NCBI RefSeq assembly: GCF_946481145.1
Contig: NZ_CAMLMJ010000007.1
Coordinates: 1-64,000, forward strand
Source: an uncultured Sediminibacterium sp.
Lineage (GTDB): Bacteria > Bacteroidota > Bacteroidia > Chitinophagales > Chitinophagaceae
Reading direction: 5' to 3'
DNA length: 64,000 nt
Shown here: piece after piece, positions 24,458 through 33,084 of the stretch
Layout of the letters: each line of letters starts with the position of its first letter
Position numbering within the stretch: the stretch's first letter is position 1
The notes under the pieces: model-generated
Database searches by the model: none
Told to the model about the DNA's origin: nothing
The model's input: the letters and a program-made list of their open reading frames with translations, nothing else
Position numbers and translations under genes: made by a program

Positions 24458-25756
24458 ATGAAAAAGATACCGGCATTTGTTCTTGCGTTGCTTCTGTCTA
24501 ATAATATTTTTTCTCAGTCGCTCAGCGATATGGAAAAAAAAGTAGTTGCGTGGATCAATGCACATCGTTCAGATACGGAAAAATTATTGGAAGAAGTGGT
24601 CAATATCAATAGTGGCACTTTCAATTTAGAGGGAGTAAGAAAAACAGGAGATGTTTTTGCAAGAGAATTACAAAAAGCCGGCTTACAAACGGAATGGGTA
24701 CTATTACCTGATTCATTAAAAAGAGCCGGGCATCTTGTTGCAACTACGAAGGGGAATAAAGGCAAAAAGATATTCATCATCGGGCATCTTGATACCGTAT
24801 TTGAACCGGCCATGCCCGCAGGACCATTTACCCGAATAAACGACTCTACTGCTACCGGTCAGGGTGTAAATGATATGAAAGGAGGTGATGTAATTGTGGT
24901 GATAGCCCTTCAGGCTTTACAAGCAATGGATCTTTTAAAGGATGCTGCTATTACAGTTTATTTTACCGGCGATGAAGAAGAATCTGGCAAGCCAACAAGT
25001 GTAAGCAGAAAAGATTTTATTGAGCGGGCAAAAAACTGTGACCTCGCTTTGGGTTTTGAAACAGCACAGGGATTGAATACTATTGCCATAGGCAGGCGCG
25101 GATTCAGTAGTTGGAAATTGGATGTAACAGCCAAAACAGGTCATTCTGCTGGTATTTTTGGTAAGGGATCCGGGTATGGTGCAATCTATGAAACAACACG
25201 GATACTGAATCAATTCAGGGAACAGCTTTCACATGAAAAATACCTCACGTTTAATCCAGGTATCATTGCGGGTGGATCTGAAATGACATACAATGATGAA
25301 AAAATGCAGGCAACTGTTTCAGGTAAAACCAATATTATTTCACCCTCAGTTGTGGTGGAAGGTGATCTTCGTTTCCTCACAGAGAAACAACGCGAACAGG
25401 CTAGATTGAACATGAAATCAATCGTTTCTACTAAAAACCTGCAGGGTACTTCAGCAACTATTTCTTTTACCGATGGCATTCCTGCCATGGAACCAACGAA
25501 GGGGAACGATGCATTAAGACTTTGGGTTGATAAAGTTTCTCGTGATCTGGGTATGGGCCCGGCAAATGCCGGTGACCCGGGTTCAAGAGGAGCGGGTGAT
25601 ATTTCTTATGTTGCCAAATACCTGGATTGTATTGATGGTTTGGGCGCTTCTGGAAAAGGGGCGCATGCTGCCGGAGAAACCATTAACCTCAAAGAATTAC
25701 CTTTATTGATACAAAGAGCCGCTATATTAATTTACCGCCTCAGTAACGCCAAATAA
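24458..25756 (+). CDS. Secreted M20-family metallopeptidase (CPG2-like)
   Basis: This 432-residue protein starts at the ATG at 24458 (MKKIPAFVLALLLSNNIFSQ, signal peptide); a GTG two codons earlier is less likely. It is a di-zinc M20 peptidase: FIIGHLDTVF has the first His and catalytic Asp, GQGVNDMKGGD the bridging Asp, and TGDEEESGKPTS the catalytic Glu. LGFETAQG and ASGKGAHAAGETINL complete the site. The inserted dimerisation domain covers about 205-320. Members include glutamate carboxypeptidases that release C-terminal amino acids. It forms a two-gene unit with the NIPSNAP gene (3-nt gap). Confidence 0.9.
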   Translation: MKKIPAFVLALLLSNNIFSQSLSDMEKKVVAWINAHRSDTEKLLEEVVNINSGTFNLEGVRKTGDVFARELQKAGLQTEWVLLPDSLKRAGHLVATTKGNKGKKIFIIGHLDTVFEPAMPAGPFTRINDSTATGQGVNDMKGGDVIVVIALQALQAMDLLKDAAITVYFTGDEEESGKPTSVSRKDFIERAKNCDLALGFETAQGLNTIAIGRRGFSSWKLDVTAKTGHSAGIFGKGSGYGAIYETTRILNQFREQLSHEKYLTFNPGIIAGGSEMTYNDEKMQATVSGKTNIISPSVVVEGDLRFLTEKQREQARLNMKSIVSTKNLQGTSATISFTDGIPAMEPTKGNDALRLWVDKVSRDLGMGPANAGDPGSRGAGDISYVAKYLDCIDGLGASGKGAHAAGETINLKELPLLIQRAAILIYRLSNAK

Positions 25757-25759
25757 GTA

Positions 25760-26533
25760 ATGTATATGAGAAATATAATTCTGGCAATATGCCTTCTATT
25801 CATTGTTTCAGCAGAAGCGCAAGACAAACGTTCCTTTTACGAGATAAGGGTGTATCATTTCAATGATGCAGCACAACTTCAGAAAACGGCTAAATTTTTA
25901 GAAGAAGCATGGATTCCTGCCATGCACAGACAAGGTGTAAAACAAATAGGCGCATTTACTCCCATTGGTAACGATACCGCTTCAAGAAAAAAACTGTACC
26001 TGTTTATTCCACTAAATTCTATCAATGCCATTCACCAGTTAGATGATGCAGTATTGAAAGATGCTGATTACCTGGCCAAGGGTGAGGGCTACTTAAATGC
26101 TGCCTATGACCAGCCAACATTTGCGCGTATGGAAACAATTGTATTAAGGGCTTTTCCAGATATGCCTAAATATGAAAAGCCTTCACTTAAAGGAAACCTG
26201 GCTGAGCATATTTATGAATTGAGAAGTTATGAAGGAGCAACTGAAAAACTCTACCGCAAAAAAGTAGAAATGTTTAATAAAGGAGGTGAAATTTCGCTTT
26301 TCAAAAGACTAGGTTTCAATGCTGTATTTTATGCTGAAGTGCTGGCCGGAAGCAGTATGCCCAACCTTATGTATATGACCAGCTTCGACAATATTGAAGA
26401 ACGAAATAAACACTGGAAAACTTTTGGCGACGATCCGGAATGGAAGAAATTATCAGCTCTACCAGAATACCAGCATACAGTGAGTAAATTAGATATCATA
26501 TTATTACGCCGTTGCAGTTATTCTGATTTGTAG
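25760..26533 (+). CDS. NIPSNAP-family protein, exported
   Basis: This 257-residue protein has a signal peptide (NIILAICLLFIVSAEAQ) and two tandem ferredoxin-like NIPSNAP domains. The first is marked by FYEIRVYHFNDAAQLQKTAKFLEEAWIPAMHRQG and ends near 135. The second has IYELRSYEGATEKLYRKKVEMFNKGGEISLFKRLGFNAVFYAEVL and MTSFDNIEERNKHWKTFGDDPEWKKL. Function of the family is not established; in bacteria such proteins often sit with dehydrogenases or peptidases. It is translationally close to the M20 gene, so they may act together. Confidence 0.85.
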   Translation: MYMRNIILAICLLFIVSAEAQDKRSFYEIRVYHFNDAAQLQKTAKFLEEAWIPAMHRQGVKQIGAFTPIGNDTASRKKLYLFIPLNSINAIHQLDDAVLKDADYLAKGEGYLNAAYDQPTFARMETIVLRAFPDMPKYEKPSLKGNLAEHIYELRSYEGATEKLYRKKVEMFNKGGEISLFKRLGFNAVFYAEVLAGSSMPNLMYMTSFDNIEERNKHWKTFGDDPEWKKLSALPEYQHTVSKLDIILLRRCSYSDL

Positions 26534-26756
26534 TTTTATAGCTGCTAGCTTCTAGCCATTGTTGTCCGGTAAAAAAAGCATCTATCTCTGAAATGCTTCT
26601 GCAGCAATCATCTTGACGTAAGTTGAAAATAGAACCCTTACTTTTTAAATCGGCCTTATCTAAAGGGTTAAGCAATCTTTATTCCATTTTGACACTGAAT
26701 AAAATCGATCACTCGTCTGGTCAAAATTGAATATTACTCCTGGGCCGAATGGCCCC

Positions 26757-26864
26757 GTACCCGTTCCCAGACTACATTGGCCTCTGACTAAATCTGCTAC
26801 GCATGATTTAGTCTGTCATCGCTGCGCTTGACACCAATGCCAATGAAGGTCTGTCCACGGGTAC
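26757..26864. repeat. 108-nt nested imperfect palindrome
   Basis: Successive inverted pairs lie one inside the next: GTACCCG/CGGGTAC (26757-26763 with 26858-26864), CAGAC/GTCTG, CATTGGC/GCCAATG (26775-26781 with 26839-26845) and GACTAAATC/GATTTAGTC (26786-26794 with 26805-26813). The result is a long rod with bulges. It is more GC-rich than its surroundings. It could be a structured RNA or a DNA element. Confidence 0.55.
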
Positions 26865-27041
26865 TGATTGTATTTATTCATTTTTATCTTCCCTAATTAC
26901 CTGGCTCCTGTTTAATGTCTGGTTTACTAATTGCTTGCAGCTTGTGGCATGTAGCCTGTGGCTCAGAAGATGTTAGCAAATTTTCCCTGGACAGCAATGG
27001 CTACTAGCTGCTAGTATAAATTAATATTGTTTATTTATGAT

Positions 27042-27079
27042 AATAGCCAGAAGATAAAACTTCTGGCTATTTCTTTTTG
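27042..27079 (+). terminator. Rho-independent terminator-like hairpin
   Basis: Perfect 12-bp arms AATAGCCAGAAG (27042-27053) and CTTCTGGCTATT (27060-27071) with a 6-nt loop and TCTTTTTG after it on the plus strand. It would stop rightward transcription entering from the NIPSNAP side; that gene ends 509 nt upstream. Confidence 0.7.
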
Positions 27080-27189
27080 CACGATTACATGCTGGTTAAA
27101 AATCCTTTAACCATATATCTTCTAATTCTGCAACTAGCATTAGCTTTCAATATCTAGCAGCCAGAAGCTAGTAGCTAGTAGCTTTAAAA

Positions 27190-27747
27190 TTACAAACAAT
27201 TATTATATTGCTCCACCGCTTTTGCCAGTTGATCGTATCCTAACTGCCCGGATTTAATGCTGTTTTGAACAAGGCTGCAATCGGCACAGGCTGTTCCTAC
27301 TACTTCCAGAAAATTTTTCTTGTTAACGTGATTAAATTTTCCATCTGCTTTAATCTGCAGGTAATAATCTCCTTTGCGACCTTCGGCCGTGGTTAACATA
27401 ACTGGCTCCGCACCATTGAAAATGGTTTTACCACTGTTGTCGGTTACCCGAATATATAAACTTGCTTTAGTGCCAGTTGAAACAACTTTATAAAAATCAT
27501 TGGCATAAGAAATATATTTAACCCCATCCATGGTAAACCCACTGATATCGGCAGGCGAATAGCGCTTACTGGATCCTGTAGCATCTGTAAAAATGATTTC
27601 CCCTTTTTTCTGCATTTGATCTTTTATGGTTCCTTCCAGCACTTCATTGGCCGAAGTGGTGATCGTTGATTTGGTAGCTGTTTGTGCGGATGCAACGATT
27701 ACTGAGCTTCCCAGAATGAAAGTCAGCATAATCAATACTTTTTTCAT
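27190..27747 (-). CDS. Secreted protein of unknown function, likely TetR target
   Basis: This 185-residue protein has a signal peptide (KKVLIMLTFILGSSVIVASAQ). I do not recognise a family. The body is beta-rich (GEIIFTDATG, VKYISYANDFYKVVS, SLYIRVTDNSGKTIFNG, GDYYLQIKADGKFNHV), followed by a helical end holding CADCSLVQNSIKSG and a final Cys near the C-terminus. It lies 67 nt downstream of the tetR gene on the same strand. The gap contains a palindrome ACTTACTAATAAGTAAGT that shares its half-site with the palindrome ahead of tetR, so both are probably under TetR control. Confidence 0.7.
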   Translation of the reverse strand: MKKVLIMLTFILGSSVIVASAQTATKSTITTSANEVLEGTIKDQMQKKGEIIFTDATGSSKRYSPADISGFTMDGVKYISYANDFYKVVSTGTKASLYIRVTDNSGKTIFNGAEPVMLTTAEGRKGDYYLQIKADGKFNHVNKKNFLEVVGTACADCSLVQNSIKSGQLGYDQLAKAVEQYNNCL

Positions 27748-27778
27748 GGTTTTGGTTTTAGTGTTTATATAAATATTT

Positions 27779-27796
27779 ACTTACTAATAAGTAAGT
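27779..27796. promoter_or_regulatory. Candidate TetR operator, site 1
   Basis: ACTTACTAATAAGTAAGT is an 18-bp near-perfect palindrome, 31 nt before the start of the secreted protein gene at 27747. The half-site ACTTACT is identical to that of site 2 (28407-28428). Confidence 0.6.
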
Positions 27797-27814
27797 TTTA
27801 TAGGCAAAAAAAAT

Positions 27815-28390
27815 TTATCCTTCTTTGACCTGACGAATGATGGCCCTTTTTATTGTATCGTAATCCTTTTTCCCGGTAATTCTGGCTAACTGCACCCCTC
27901 CTGCCAGATTGGTCATTACCAACAGGCATTGCGTACGGGCAGTTTCTTTAAAATTAAACTCCCCTCTTTTTTTCCCTGTTGCGAGCGTTTGTTCCACCAG
28001 TTTTAATACCAGGTTTACCAACTCCTGTACTTTTTCTTTCACAGAATCCGGAAGTGTATTATAATCGGAAGCAATAGAGCCGATAATGCAAATACTACTT
28101 GCATCAACCAAACAAGTATACCGGTCAATAAATTTCTCCAGGGTAACAGTTGCACTGGCTCCTGCAGCTTTAAGCTGTTTATCTAATGAAGTATATAACG
28201 ATATATACTGTTCAATGATTTCGGTCAGCAAGTCTTCTTTACCCCTGAAATGATAATGAATGGCCGCATTTTTTACCTGCAACTTATGAGAGATATCTGC
28301 ATAACTGAAAGCATTGTACCCATGACTTTTAATCAATGCTGTACCAATGCGTACAATTTCTTCTCTGGTATCTTTGTTACGGGAGGTCAC
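27815..28390 (-). CDS. TetR/AcrR-family transcriptional regulator
   Basis: This 191-residue regulator has an N-terminal helix-turn-helix domain (TREEIVRIGTALIKSHGYNAFSYADISHKLQVKNAAIHYHFRGKEDLL) and a helical effector domain from about 60 on. It begins with a GTG codon at 28390. A TATTTTTA box lies 4 nt before the GTG, and a perfect 22-nt palindrome overlaps the region where the -33 element should be, which suits self-repression. The same half-site occurs ahead of the downstream secreted protein gene. The ligand is unknown. Confidence 0.88.
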   Translation of the reverse strand: MTSRNKDTREEIVRIGTALIKSHGYNAFSYADISHKLQVKNAAIHYHFRGKEDLLTEIIEQYISLYTSLDKQLKAAGASATVTLEKFIDRYTCLVDASSICIIGSIASDYNTLPDSVKEKVQELVNLVLKLVEQTLATGKKRGEFNFKETARTQCLLVMTNLAGGVQLARITGKKDYDTIKRAIIRQVKEG

Positions 28391-28406
28391 AGTATAAAAA
28401 TAATGA

Positions 28407-28428
28407 AAACTTACTAAGTAGTAAGTTT
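28407..28428. promoter_or_regulatory. Candidate TetR operator, site 2
   Basis: Perfect 10-bp arms AAACTTACTA and TAGTAAGTTT around a two-base AG centre. It begins 17 nt upstream of the tetR GTG and follows the stop of the YdeI-like gene. Its half-site matches site 1. Confidence 0.65.
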
Positions 28429-28435
28429 TTTTTAT

Positions 28436-28960
28436 TTACCAGTCTGATTGTTGCTGTTTTCGGGCCTTTTGCGCGCGGATCATTTCCACAAAATTTTGTT
28501 CAAGCAACAGTGCATCAATCACTTGCGCAATACGTTTTGCCTGTCCCATTTCATTTTTAACGCCAGAAACCCATTTTATAAAATAGTTGCGCTGTGATGG
28601 AAGTAGTTGTTTAAAGAATTGAGCTGCTACTGGCTCATCGTCGAGACATTCCTGCAAAGCCGGGGGAACTTGAAGCGGAGCTTTATCAACTGAAATTGAT
28701 ACAACCACTTTTGCACCTTTCTTTTTCTGTATTCCCTTTCGCATTGTTGCATTTACCGGCATCAAAAAAGAACCGTCTTTCATGGGCATCAGTGCCACTC
28801 CGCTAATTGGAAATTGATCGAGCTTTCCTTTTACCCTAAATGATTTTCGAGAACCAGGCTGCAATTGCTCAGCAATGTCTTGAGGAACTTGAAGGTAAGT
28901 CCAACCAGTCTTTTCACCTTTTTCTTCAAACTGCTGCAAGATGGTTTCAAAACGTATCAT
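28436..28960 (-). CDS. DUF1905/YdeI-like (OmdA) protein
   Basis: This 174-residue cytoplasmic protein has an N-terminal DUF1905 beta-barrel-like domain (GWTYLQVPQDIAEQL, FRVKGKLDQFPISGVALMPMKDGSFLMPVNATMRKGI, AKVVVSISVD) and a helical OmdA/YdeI domain at about 105-170 (VPPALQECLDDEPVAAQFFKQLLPSQRNYFIKWV, KRIAQVIDALL). The family is linked by name to bacteriocin protection, but the biochemical role is not known. A paralog with the same layout lies at 42429-42917. It lies upstream of tetR but the palindromic operator and the gap suggest separate control. Confidence 0.85.
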   Translation of the reverse strand: MIRFETILQQFEEKGEKTGWTYLQVPQDIAEQLQPGSRKSFRVKGKLDQFPISGVALMPMKDGSFLMPVNATMRKGIQKKKGAKVVVSISVDKAPLQVPPALQECLDDEPVAAQFFKQLLPSQRNYFIKWVSGVKNEMGQAKRIAQVIDALLLEQNFVEMIRAQKARKQQQSDW

Positions 28961-28987
28961 GGTATGTAAAATACGATTTGTTTTAGC

Positions 28988-29280
28988 AAATTGGAAGTGG
29001 GGTGCAAGTCAAGCGAAGGATGGAACACAGATTTTCATGATTTTCAAGATCTATCATGATAAATCTTGAAAATCATGAAAATCTGTGTTCCATTCATAAC
29101 AGGTAGTGAATTTAAAATTGATCCAATATTGTATTAACCAACTGATTTTACACTATCGAATGCACAGGCCCTCCTTTATTCGTTTAATAGCAGCAACACA
29201 AGCACTAATAAATGCCTGCAGCCTGAAGCTTGCCGCCAAATTTCGCAGAAGAAGAATAGCTGGAAGCTACAAACTGCTGG
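28988..29280. repeat. Intergenic heptad-repeat element E7
   Basis: This is a family-1 element in the opposite orientation to E1. From left to right it has a degraded cap and arm (TGGGGTGCAAGTCAAGCG), the palindrome (29022-29091), a core related to those of E1 and E2 when reversed, then heptads GCCTGCA, GCCTGAA, GCTTGCC (29214-29234) and the cap fragment GCCGCCAAATTTCGC (29231-29245). It fills the gap between clpB and the YdeI-like gene. The small plus-strand open frame across it is not a credible gene. Confidence 0.7.
29022..29091. repeat. Family-1 palindrome, copy 3
   Basis: This is a 70-nt inverted repeat with 29-bp perfect arms (29022-29050 and 29063-29091) and a 12-nt centre CTATCATGATAA. 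The arm begins GGAACACAGATTTTCATG. It is the most perfect of the three copies, which suggests either recent spread or selection on base pairing. Confidence 0.9.
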
Positions 29281-29289
29281 TTAAAAAAC

Positions 29290-31893
29290 TTAATCCTCAT
29301 TCCGAAAAACCACTACTCCATCAAATGCATCCACCAGTACTTTTTTGGATTTATCGATTTCACCGGCCAGGATTTTCTTACTCAGCTCATTTACGATTTG
29401 CTTTTGAATAAGTCTTTTCAATGGCCTTGCACCCATTTGTGGATCGTAGCCCTGTTCGCTGAGGAACTCTAATAAGTATTTACTGAATTCGAGTTGTATA
29501 CCCGAAGATGCTACCATTTTCTTCAAACCATCCAACTGAATCTTAACGATACCCATGATCTGCTTTTTGAGCAGCGGACTAAACATGATGATTTCATCCA
29601 CCCTGTTTAAAAACTCTGGTCGGATTGTTTTTCTTAATAATTCCATCACTTCATTCTTTGCCTTCTCGGTTACAGTGGCAACATTTGTATCAGTAACATT
29701 TTCAAATGCATCCTGGATAAGGTGACTACCAATATTACTTGTCATGATAATAATGGTGTTCTTGAAATTTACTGTTCTACCTTTATTATCGGTTAAATGG
29801 CCATCATCCAACACCTGCAACAATACGTTCCAAACATCTGGGTGTGCTTTTTCAATTTCATCGAGTAACACCACACTGTATGGTTTTCTGCGCACTGCTT
29901 CTGTTAACTGTCCACCTTCATCATACCCAACATAACCCGGAGGGGCTCCCACAAGTCTTGAAACCGTATGTTTTTCCTGGTATTCGCTCATGTCTATCCT
30001 GGTCATGAGGTGTTCATCATCAAATAAGTAAGCAGCAAGGGCTTTTGCCAGTTCAGTTTTACCTACACCGGTTGTACCAAGGAAAATAAACGATCCGATT
30101 GGTTTTCTTGGATCCTGCAATCCTGCCCTGCTTCTGCGAACAGCATCTGCAACAGCGGTAATAGCTTCTTCCTGTCCTACCACACGCTCATGTAATTCTT
30201 CTTCAAGATGCAATAATTTTTCCCTTTCGCTTTGCAGCATTTTACTTACTGGTATGCCAGTTGCTTTGGCGACGTTTTCAGCAATATCTTCCGCATCTAC
30301 TTCCTCTTTCATTAAGCGCCTGCTCTGTTCACCAAGCTGATTAAGCTGTTCAGTATAAGTTGTTATCTGACTTTCCTGTTCTTTTATTTTACCATAACGG
30401 ATCTCTGCTACTTTTCCATACTCGCCATTTCGTTCCGCCTGCTCTGCTTCGAGTTTTAAGGATTCAATGGCTGTTTTAGCCTGTTGAATTTTCTCCACTA
30501 TTTCCTTTTCATTTCTCCATTTGGCTTTCAGGGTATCTCTTTGCACACTCAGGTTACTGATTTCTATATTAAGTTCTCTGAGTTTCTCTTCATCATCTTC
30601 ACGTTTAATGGCTTCTCTTTCAATTTCAAGTTGACGGATCTGGCGTTCTAGTGTATCCAGCTCTTCCGGCATTGAATTCATTTCAAGACGAAGCTTTGCC
30701 GCGCTTTCATCAATCAGGTCAATGGCTTTATCAGGAAGAAAACGATCGGTTATATAACGGTTCGATAATTCAACCGCTGCAATAATCGCCTCATCTTTAA
30801 TACGAACATGGTGGTGAGCTTCGTACCTGTCTTTCAACCCACGTAAAATGGAAATAGCATCTTCAATACCTGGTTCTTCGATCATTACCTTCTGGAACCT
30901 ACGTTCAAGTGCTTTATCTTTTTCAAAATGTTTTTGGTATTCATTCAAAGTTGTTGCACCAATTGCTCTCAATTCGCCTCTTGCCAGTGCTGGCTTAAGT
31001 ATATTGGCAGCATCCATTGCGCCATCACCACCGCCTGCACCTACCAGTGTATGTATTTCATCAATAAACAGAATAATTTCACCATCGCTTGCTGCCACTT
31101 CTTTTACTACACCTTTTAATCTTTCTTCAAATTCACCCTTGTATTTGGCACCTGCAATCAGTTGACCCATATCAAGTGTAAAGATGGTTTTTGATTTAAG
31201 GTTATCAGGAACGTCGCCATTGATGATACGCATGGCCAATCCTTCAGCGATGGCTGTTTTACCCACACCAGGTTCACCTACAAGAATCGGATTGTTTTTG
31301 CTTCTGCGTGATAATATATGAAGGGTACGTCTGATTTCTTCATCCCTGCCGATTACCGGATCAAGTTTACCCTGACGGGCAGCTTCATTTAAGTTACGTG
31401 CATATTTATTCAACACATTAAACTGTGTTTCCTGTGTTTGAGACTTTATGGTATCACCCTTACGTAAATCTTTAATAGCAGCGATTAATCCTTTTTCGGT
31501 TAGTCCGGCATCTTTCAAAGCTTTTGCGGTAGCATCATTTGTTTGTAATAGTGCCAGCATAAAATGTTCCGGGCTGATGAATTCATCGCCGAAATCCTTC
31601 AGGCTTGCGTTTGCTTTGAGAAAAACAGTATTCAGGTCGCGGCTGATAGATTGAGCCGGTTCGCCCTGCTGATTTTTAGGTAGTTTGGACAAGGCTTCTT
31701 CCAGCTTTGTTTCAAGCAATGGAATAGCCACATTGTTCTTTTTAAGTAAAAAAACGATTGGGCTCTCTTTATCTGAAAGCAATGCTTTTAAAAGGTGCTC
31801 GGTTTCAATTGCAGGATTCCCGGCATTAAATGCCAATTGCTGGGCCGCCTGTATGGTTTCCTGCGCTTTAATGGTATAATTATTTAAATTCAT
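29290..31893 (-). CDS. clpB: ATP-dependent disaggregase ClpB
   Basis: This 867-residue AAA+ chaperone works with DnaK to dissolve protein aggregates. The N-terminal Clp repeat domain (about 1-145, beginning NLNNYTIKAQETIQAAQQLAF) is followed by AAA-1 with Walker A GEPGVGKTA (about 205) and Walker B IILFIDEIHTLVGAG. A long coiled-coil middle domain with the M-motif follows (about 405-520), then AAA-2 with GTTGVGKTELAKALA (about 605) and VVLLDEIEKAHPDVWN. The presence of the middle domain separates it from ClpA and ClpC. Length is normal. No HrcA-type (CIRCE) repeat is visible upstream. Confidence 0.96.
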   Translation of the reverse strand: MNLNNYTIKAQETIQAAQQLAFNAGNPAIETEHLLKALLSDKESPIVFLLKKNNVAIPLLETKLEEALSKLPKNQQGEPAQSISRDLNTVFLKANASLKDFGDEFISPEHFMLALLQTNDATAKALKDAGLTEKGLIAAIKDLRKGDTIKSQTQETQFNVLNKYARNLNEAARQGKLDPVIGRDEEIRRTLHILSRRSKNNPILVGEPGVGKTAIAEGLAMRIINGDVPDNLKSKTIFTLDMGQLIAGAKYKGEFEERLKGVVKEVAASDGEIILFIDEIHTLVGAGGGDGAMDAANILKPALARGELRAIGATTLNEYQKHFEKDKALERRFQKVMIEEPGIEDAISILRGLKDRYEAHHHVRIKDEAIIAAVELSNRYITDRFLPDKAIDLIDESAAKLRLEMNSMPEELDTLERQIRQLEIEREAIKREDDEEKLRELNIEISNLSVQRDTLKAKWRNEKEIVEKIQQAKTAIESLKLEAEQAERNGEYGKVAEIRYGKIKEQESQITTYTEQLNQLGEQSRRLMKEEVDAEDIAENVAKATGIPVSKMLQSEREKLLHLEEELHERVVGQEEAITAVADAVRRSRAGLQDPRKPIGSFIFLGTTGVGKTELAKALAAYLFDDEHLMTRIDMSEYQEKHTVSRLVGAPPGYVGYDEGGQLTEAVRRKPYSVVLLDEIEKAHPDVWNVLLQVLDDGHLTDNKGRTVNFKNTIIIMTSNIGSHLIQDAFENVTDTNVATVTEKAKNEVMELLRKTIRPEFLNRVDEIIMFSPLLKKQIMGIVKIQLDGLKKMVASSGIQLEFSKYLLEFLSEQGYDPQMGARPLKRLIQKQIVNELSKKILAGEIDKSKKVLVDAFDGVVVFRNED

Positions 31894-32046
31894 ATCGTTG
31901 TTTGTTTTAACTGATGCTTATCAAAACTTATGGCCAAATTTGCTCATCAAGTGATAAATTGTATGCAAAAACTGTTCTAATCCTATAAATAATAAAATAG
32001 GGCCCAAATACCTGAAAATATGTCTGTAAATCGTAAAATAACCTGT

Positions 32047-33075
32047 ATGAAAGTCAGTCTGGCTATGGTTTTCCTGTTATTCTTTCAGTCACTTTTTGCG
32101 CAATATGATTTTAGTGCCATTGACAGCAGGCTGGAAGCAGAAAAAAAGCAGTTGGAAGGTCATGTAGTGGCCCTGATTTATAAAGATGGTAAGATTATTT
32201 ACCAGAAAGCAATTGGAACAGATTTTAATGCAAAAACACAGGCTCCGATAGCGAGTGCGAGTCAATGGTTAACGGCTGCACTTATTATGACTTACGTTGA
32301 TCAGGGCAAACTATCATTGGATGATAAAGTAAGCAAATACATCCCATTACTCACTAAATACTCCAAAGGATACATAACTATTCGTGATTGTCTGGCACAT
32401 TTAACGGGTATAGAATCTGAGCCGATAAAGAGTTTGAAAGAGCAGTTAAACAGGAAAAAGTACAGCAACCTGGAAGAAGAGATTACAGATATCGTTTCTC
32501 ACAGAGAAATAGCTTCAAATCCCGGTCTTGAGTTCAGGTACGATAATATTGGATTAAATATGGCTGCCAGGGTTTTGGAAATCATAACCCGCAGAGGTTT
32601 TGAGCAATTGATGGCAGAGAGAATTACCCGGCCGCTTCAAATGCGTAATACTAATTTCAGCAATTTCAATGCGGTAAATCCTTCAGGTGGTGCACAGTCT
32701 TCAGCGGCTGACTATATGACTTTTCTTGCTATGCTACTAAATAAAGGAGTACATAACGGAAAAAGAATACTAAGTGAGAAAGCCATTGAACAAATGGAGA
32801 CACCTTATACTACAACTGAAATGATTAAGTATGCCCCTAAAGCAACACAAGGTTTTCAGTATGGCTTTGGTCAATGGATCATGAGTACAGATATTAATGG
32901 TAAGGGCACATCCTTTACCTCACCAGGTTTATTTGGTACCTGGCCCATGATCGACCGTTGCAGGAATTATGCCTGTATATTTTTTACCGAAGGAAAACTG
33001 GGAGAAGAAAAAAGAGCTTTGTTTCTTCAATTAAAAGAATTGATTGATGGGGTGATTCCTTCGGGTTGTAAATAA
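32047..33075 (+). CDS. Secreted serine beta-lactamase-like protein with altered SxxK motif
   Basis: This protein of 342 residues has a signal peptide from the ATG at 32047 (KVSLAMVFLLFFQSLFAQ). It belongs to the beta-lactamase/penicillin-binding esterase superfamily (PF00144-like): GKLSLDDKVSKYIPLL, ITIRDCLAHLTGIES, FRYDNIGLNMAARVLE (the YxN motif as YDN) and a C-terminal GLFGTWPMIDR. At the catalytic site the expected SxxK reads Ser70-Ala-Ser-Gln73 (codons AGT GCG AGT CAA), so the general-base lysine is replaced by Gln. The protein is therefore probably not a normal hydrolase. An AAA to CAA change needs one base, so a sequencing error is possible. Confidence 0.85.
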   Translation: MKVSLAMVFLLFFQSLFAQYDFSAIDSRLEAEKKQLEGHVVALIYKDGKIIYQKAIGTDFNAKTQAPIASASQWLTAALIMTYVDQGKLSLDDKVSKYIPLLTKYSKGYITIRDCLAHLTGIESEPIKSLKEQLNRKKYSNLEEEITDIVSHREIASNPGLEFRYDNIGLNMAARVLEIITRRGFEQLMAERITRPLQMRNTNFSNFNAVNPSGGAQSSAADYMTFLAMLLNKGVHNGKRILSEKAIEQMETPYTTTEMIKYAPKATQGFQYGFGQWIMSTDINGKGTSFTSPGLFGTWPMIDRCRNYACIFFTEGKLGEEKRALFLQLKELIDGVIPSGCK

Positions 33076-33084
33076 GTGTTTTCA

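Larger units (their letters stand above)
26534..27189. repeat. Composite heptad-repeat region E6
   Basis: This 656-nt gap between convergent genes contains several arrays: GCTGCTA, GCTTCTA, GCCATTG (26541-26561); GCTTGCA, GCTTGTG, GCATGTA, GCCTGTG (26933-26960); and CTAGCAG, CCAGAAG, CTAGTAG, CTAGTAG (27154-27181). A cap motif AGCAAATTTTCCCTGGAC is at 26975-26992. The middle holds a separate imperfect palindrome (26757-26864), and a terminator-like hairpin lies at 27042-27079. No open frame with coding character is seen. It may be two elements inserted next to each other. Confidence 0.7.

Noticed and set aside
29106..29411. 101-codon plus-strand frame
   Set aside because: It crosses element E7 and the antisense end of clpB, with no recognisable protein.
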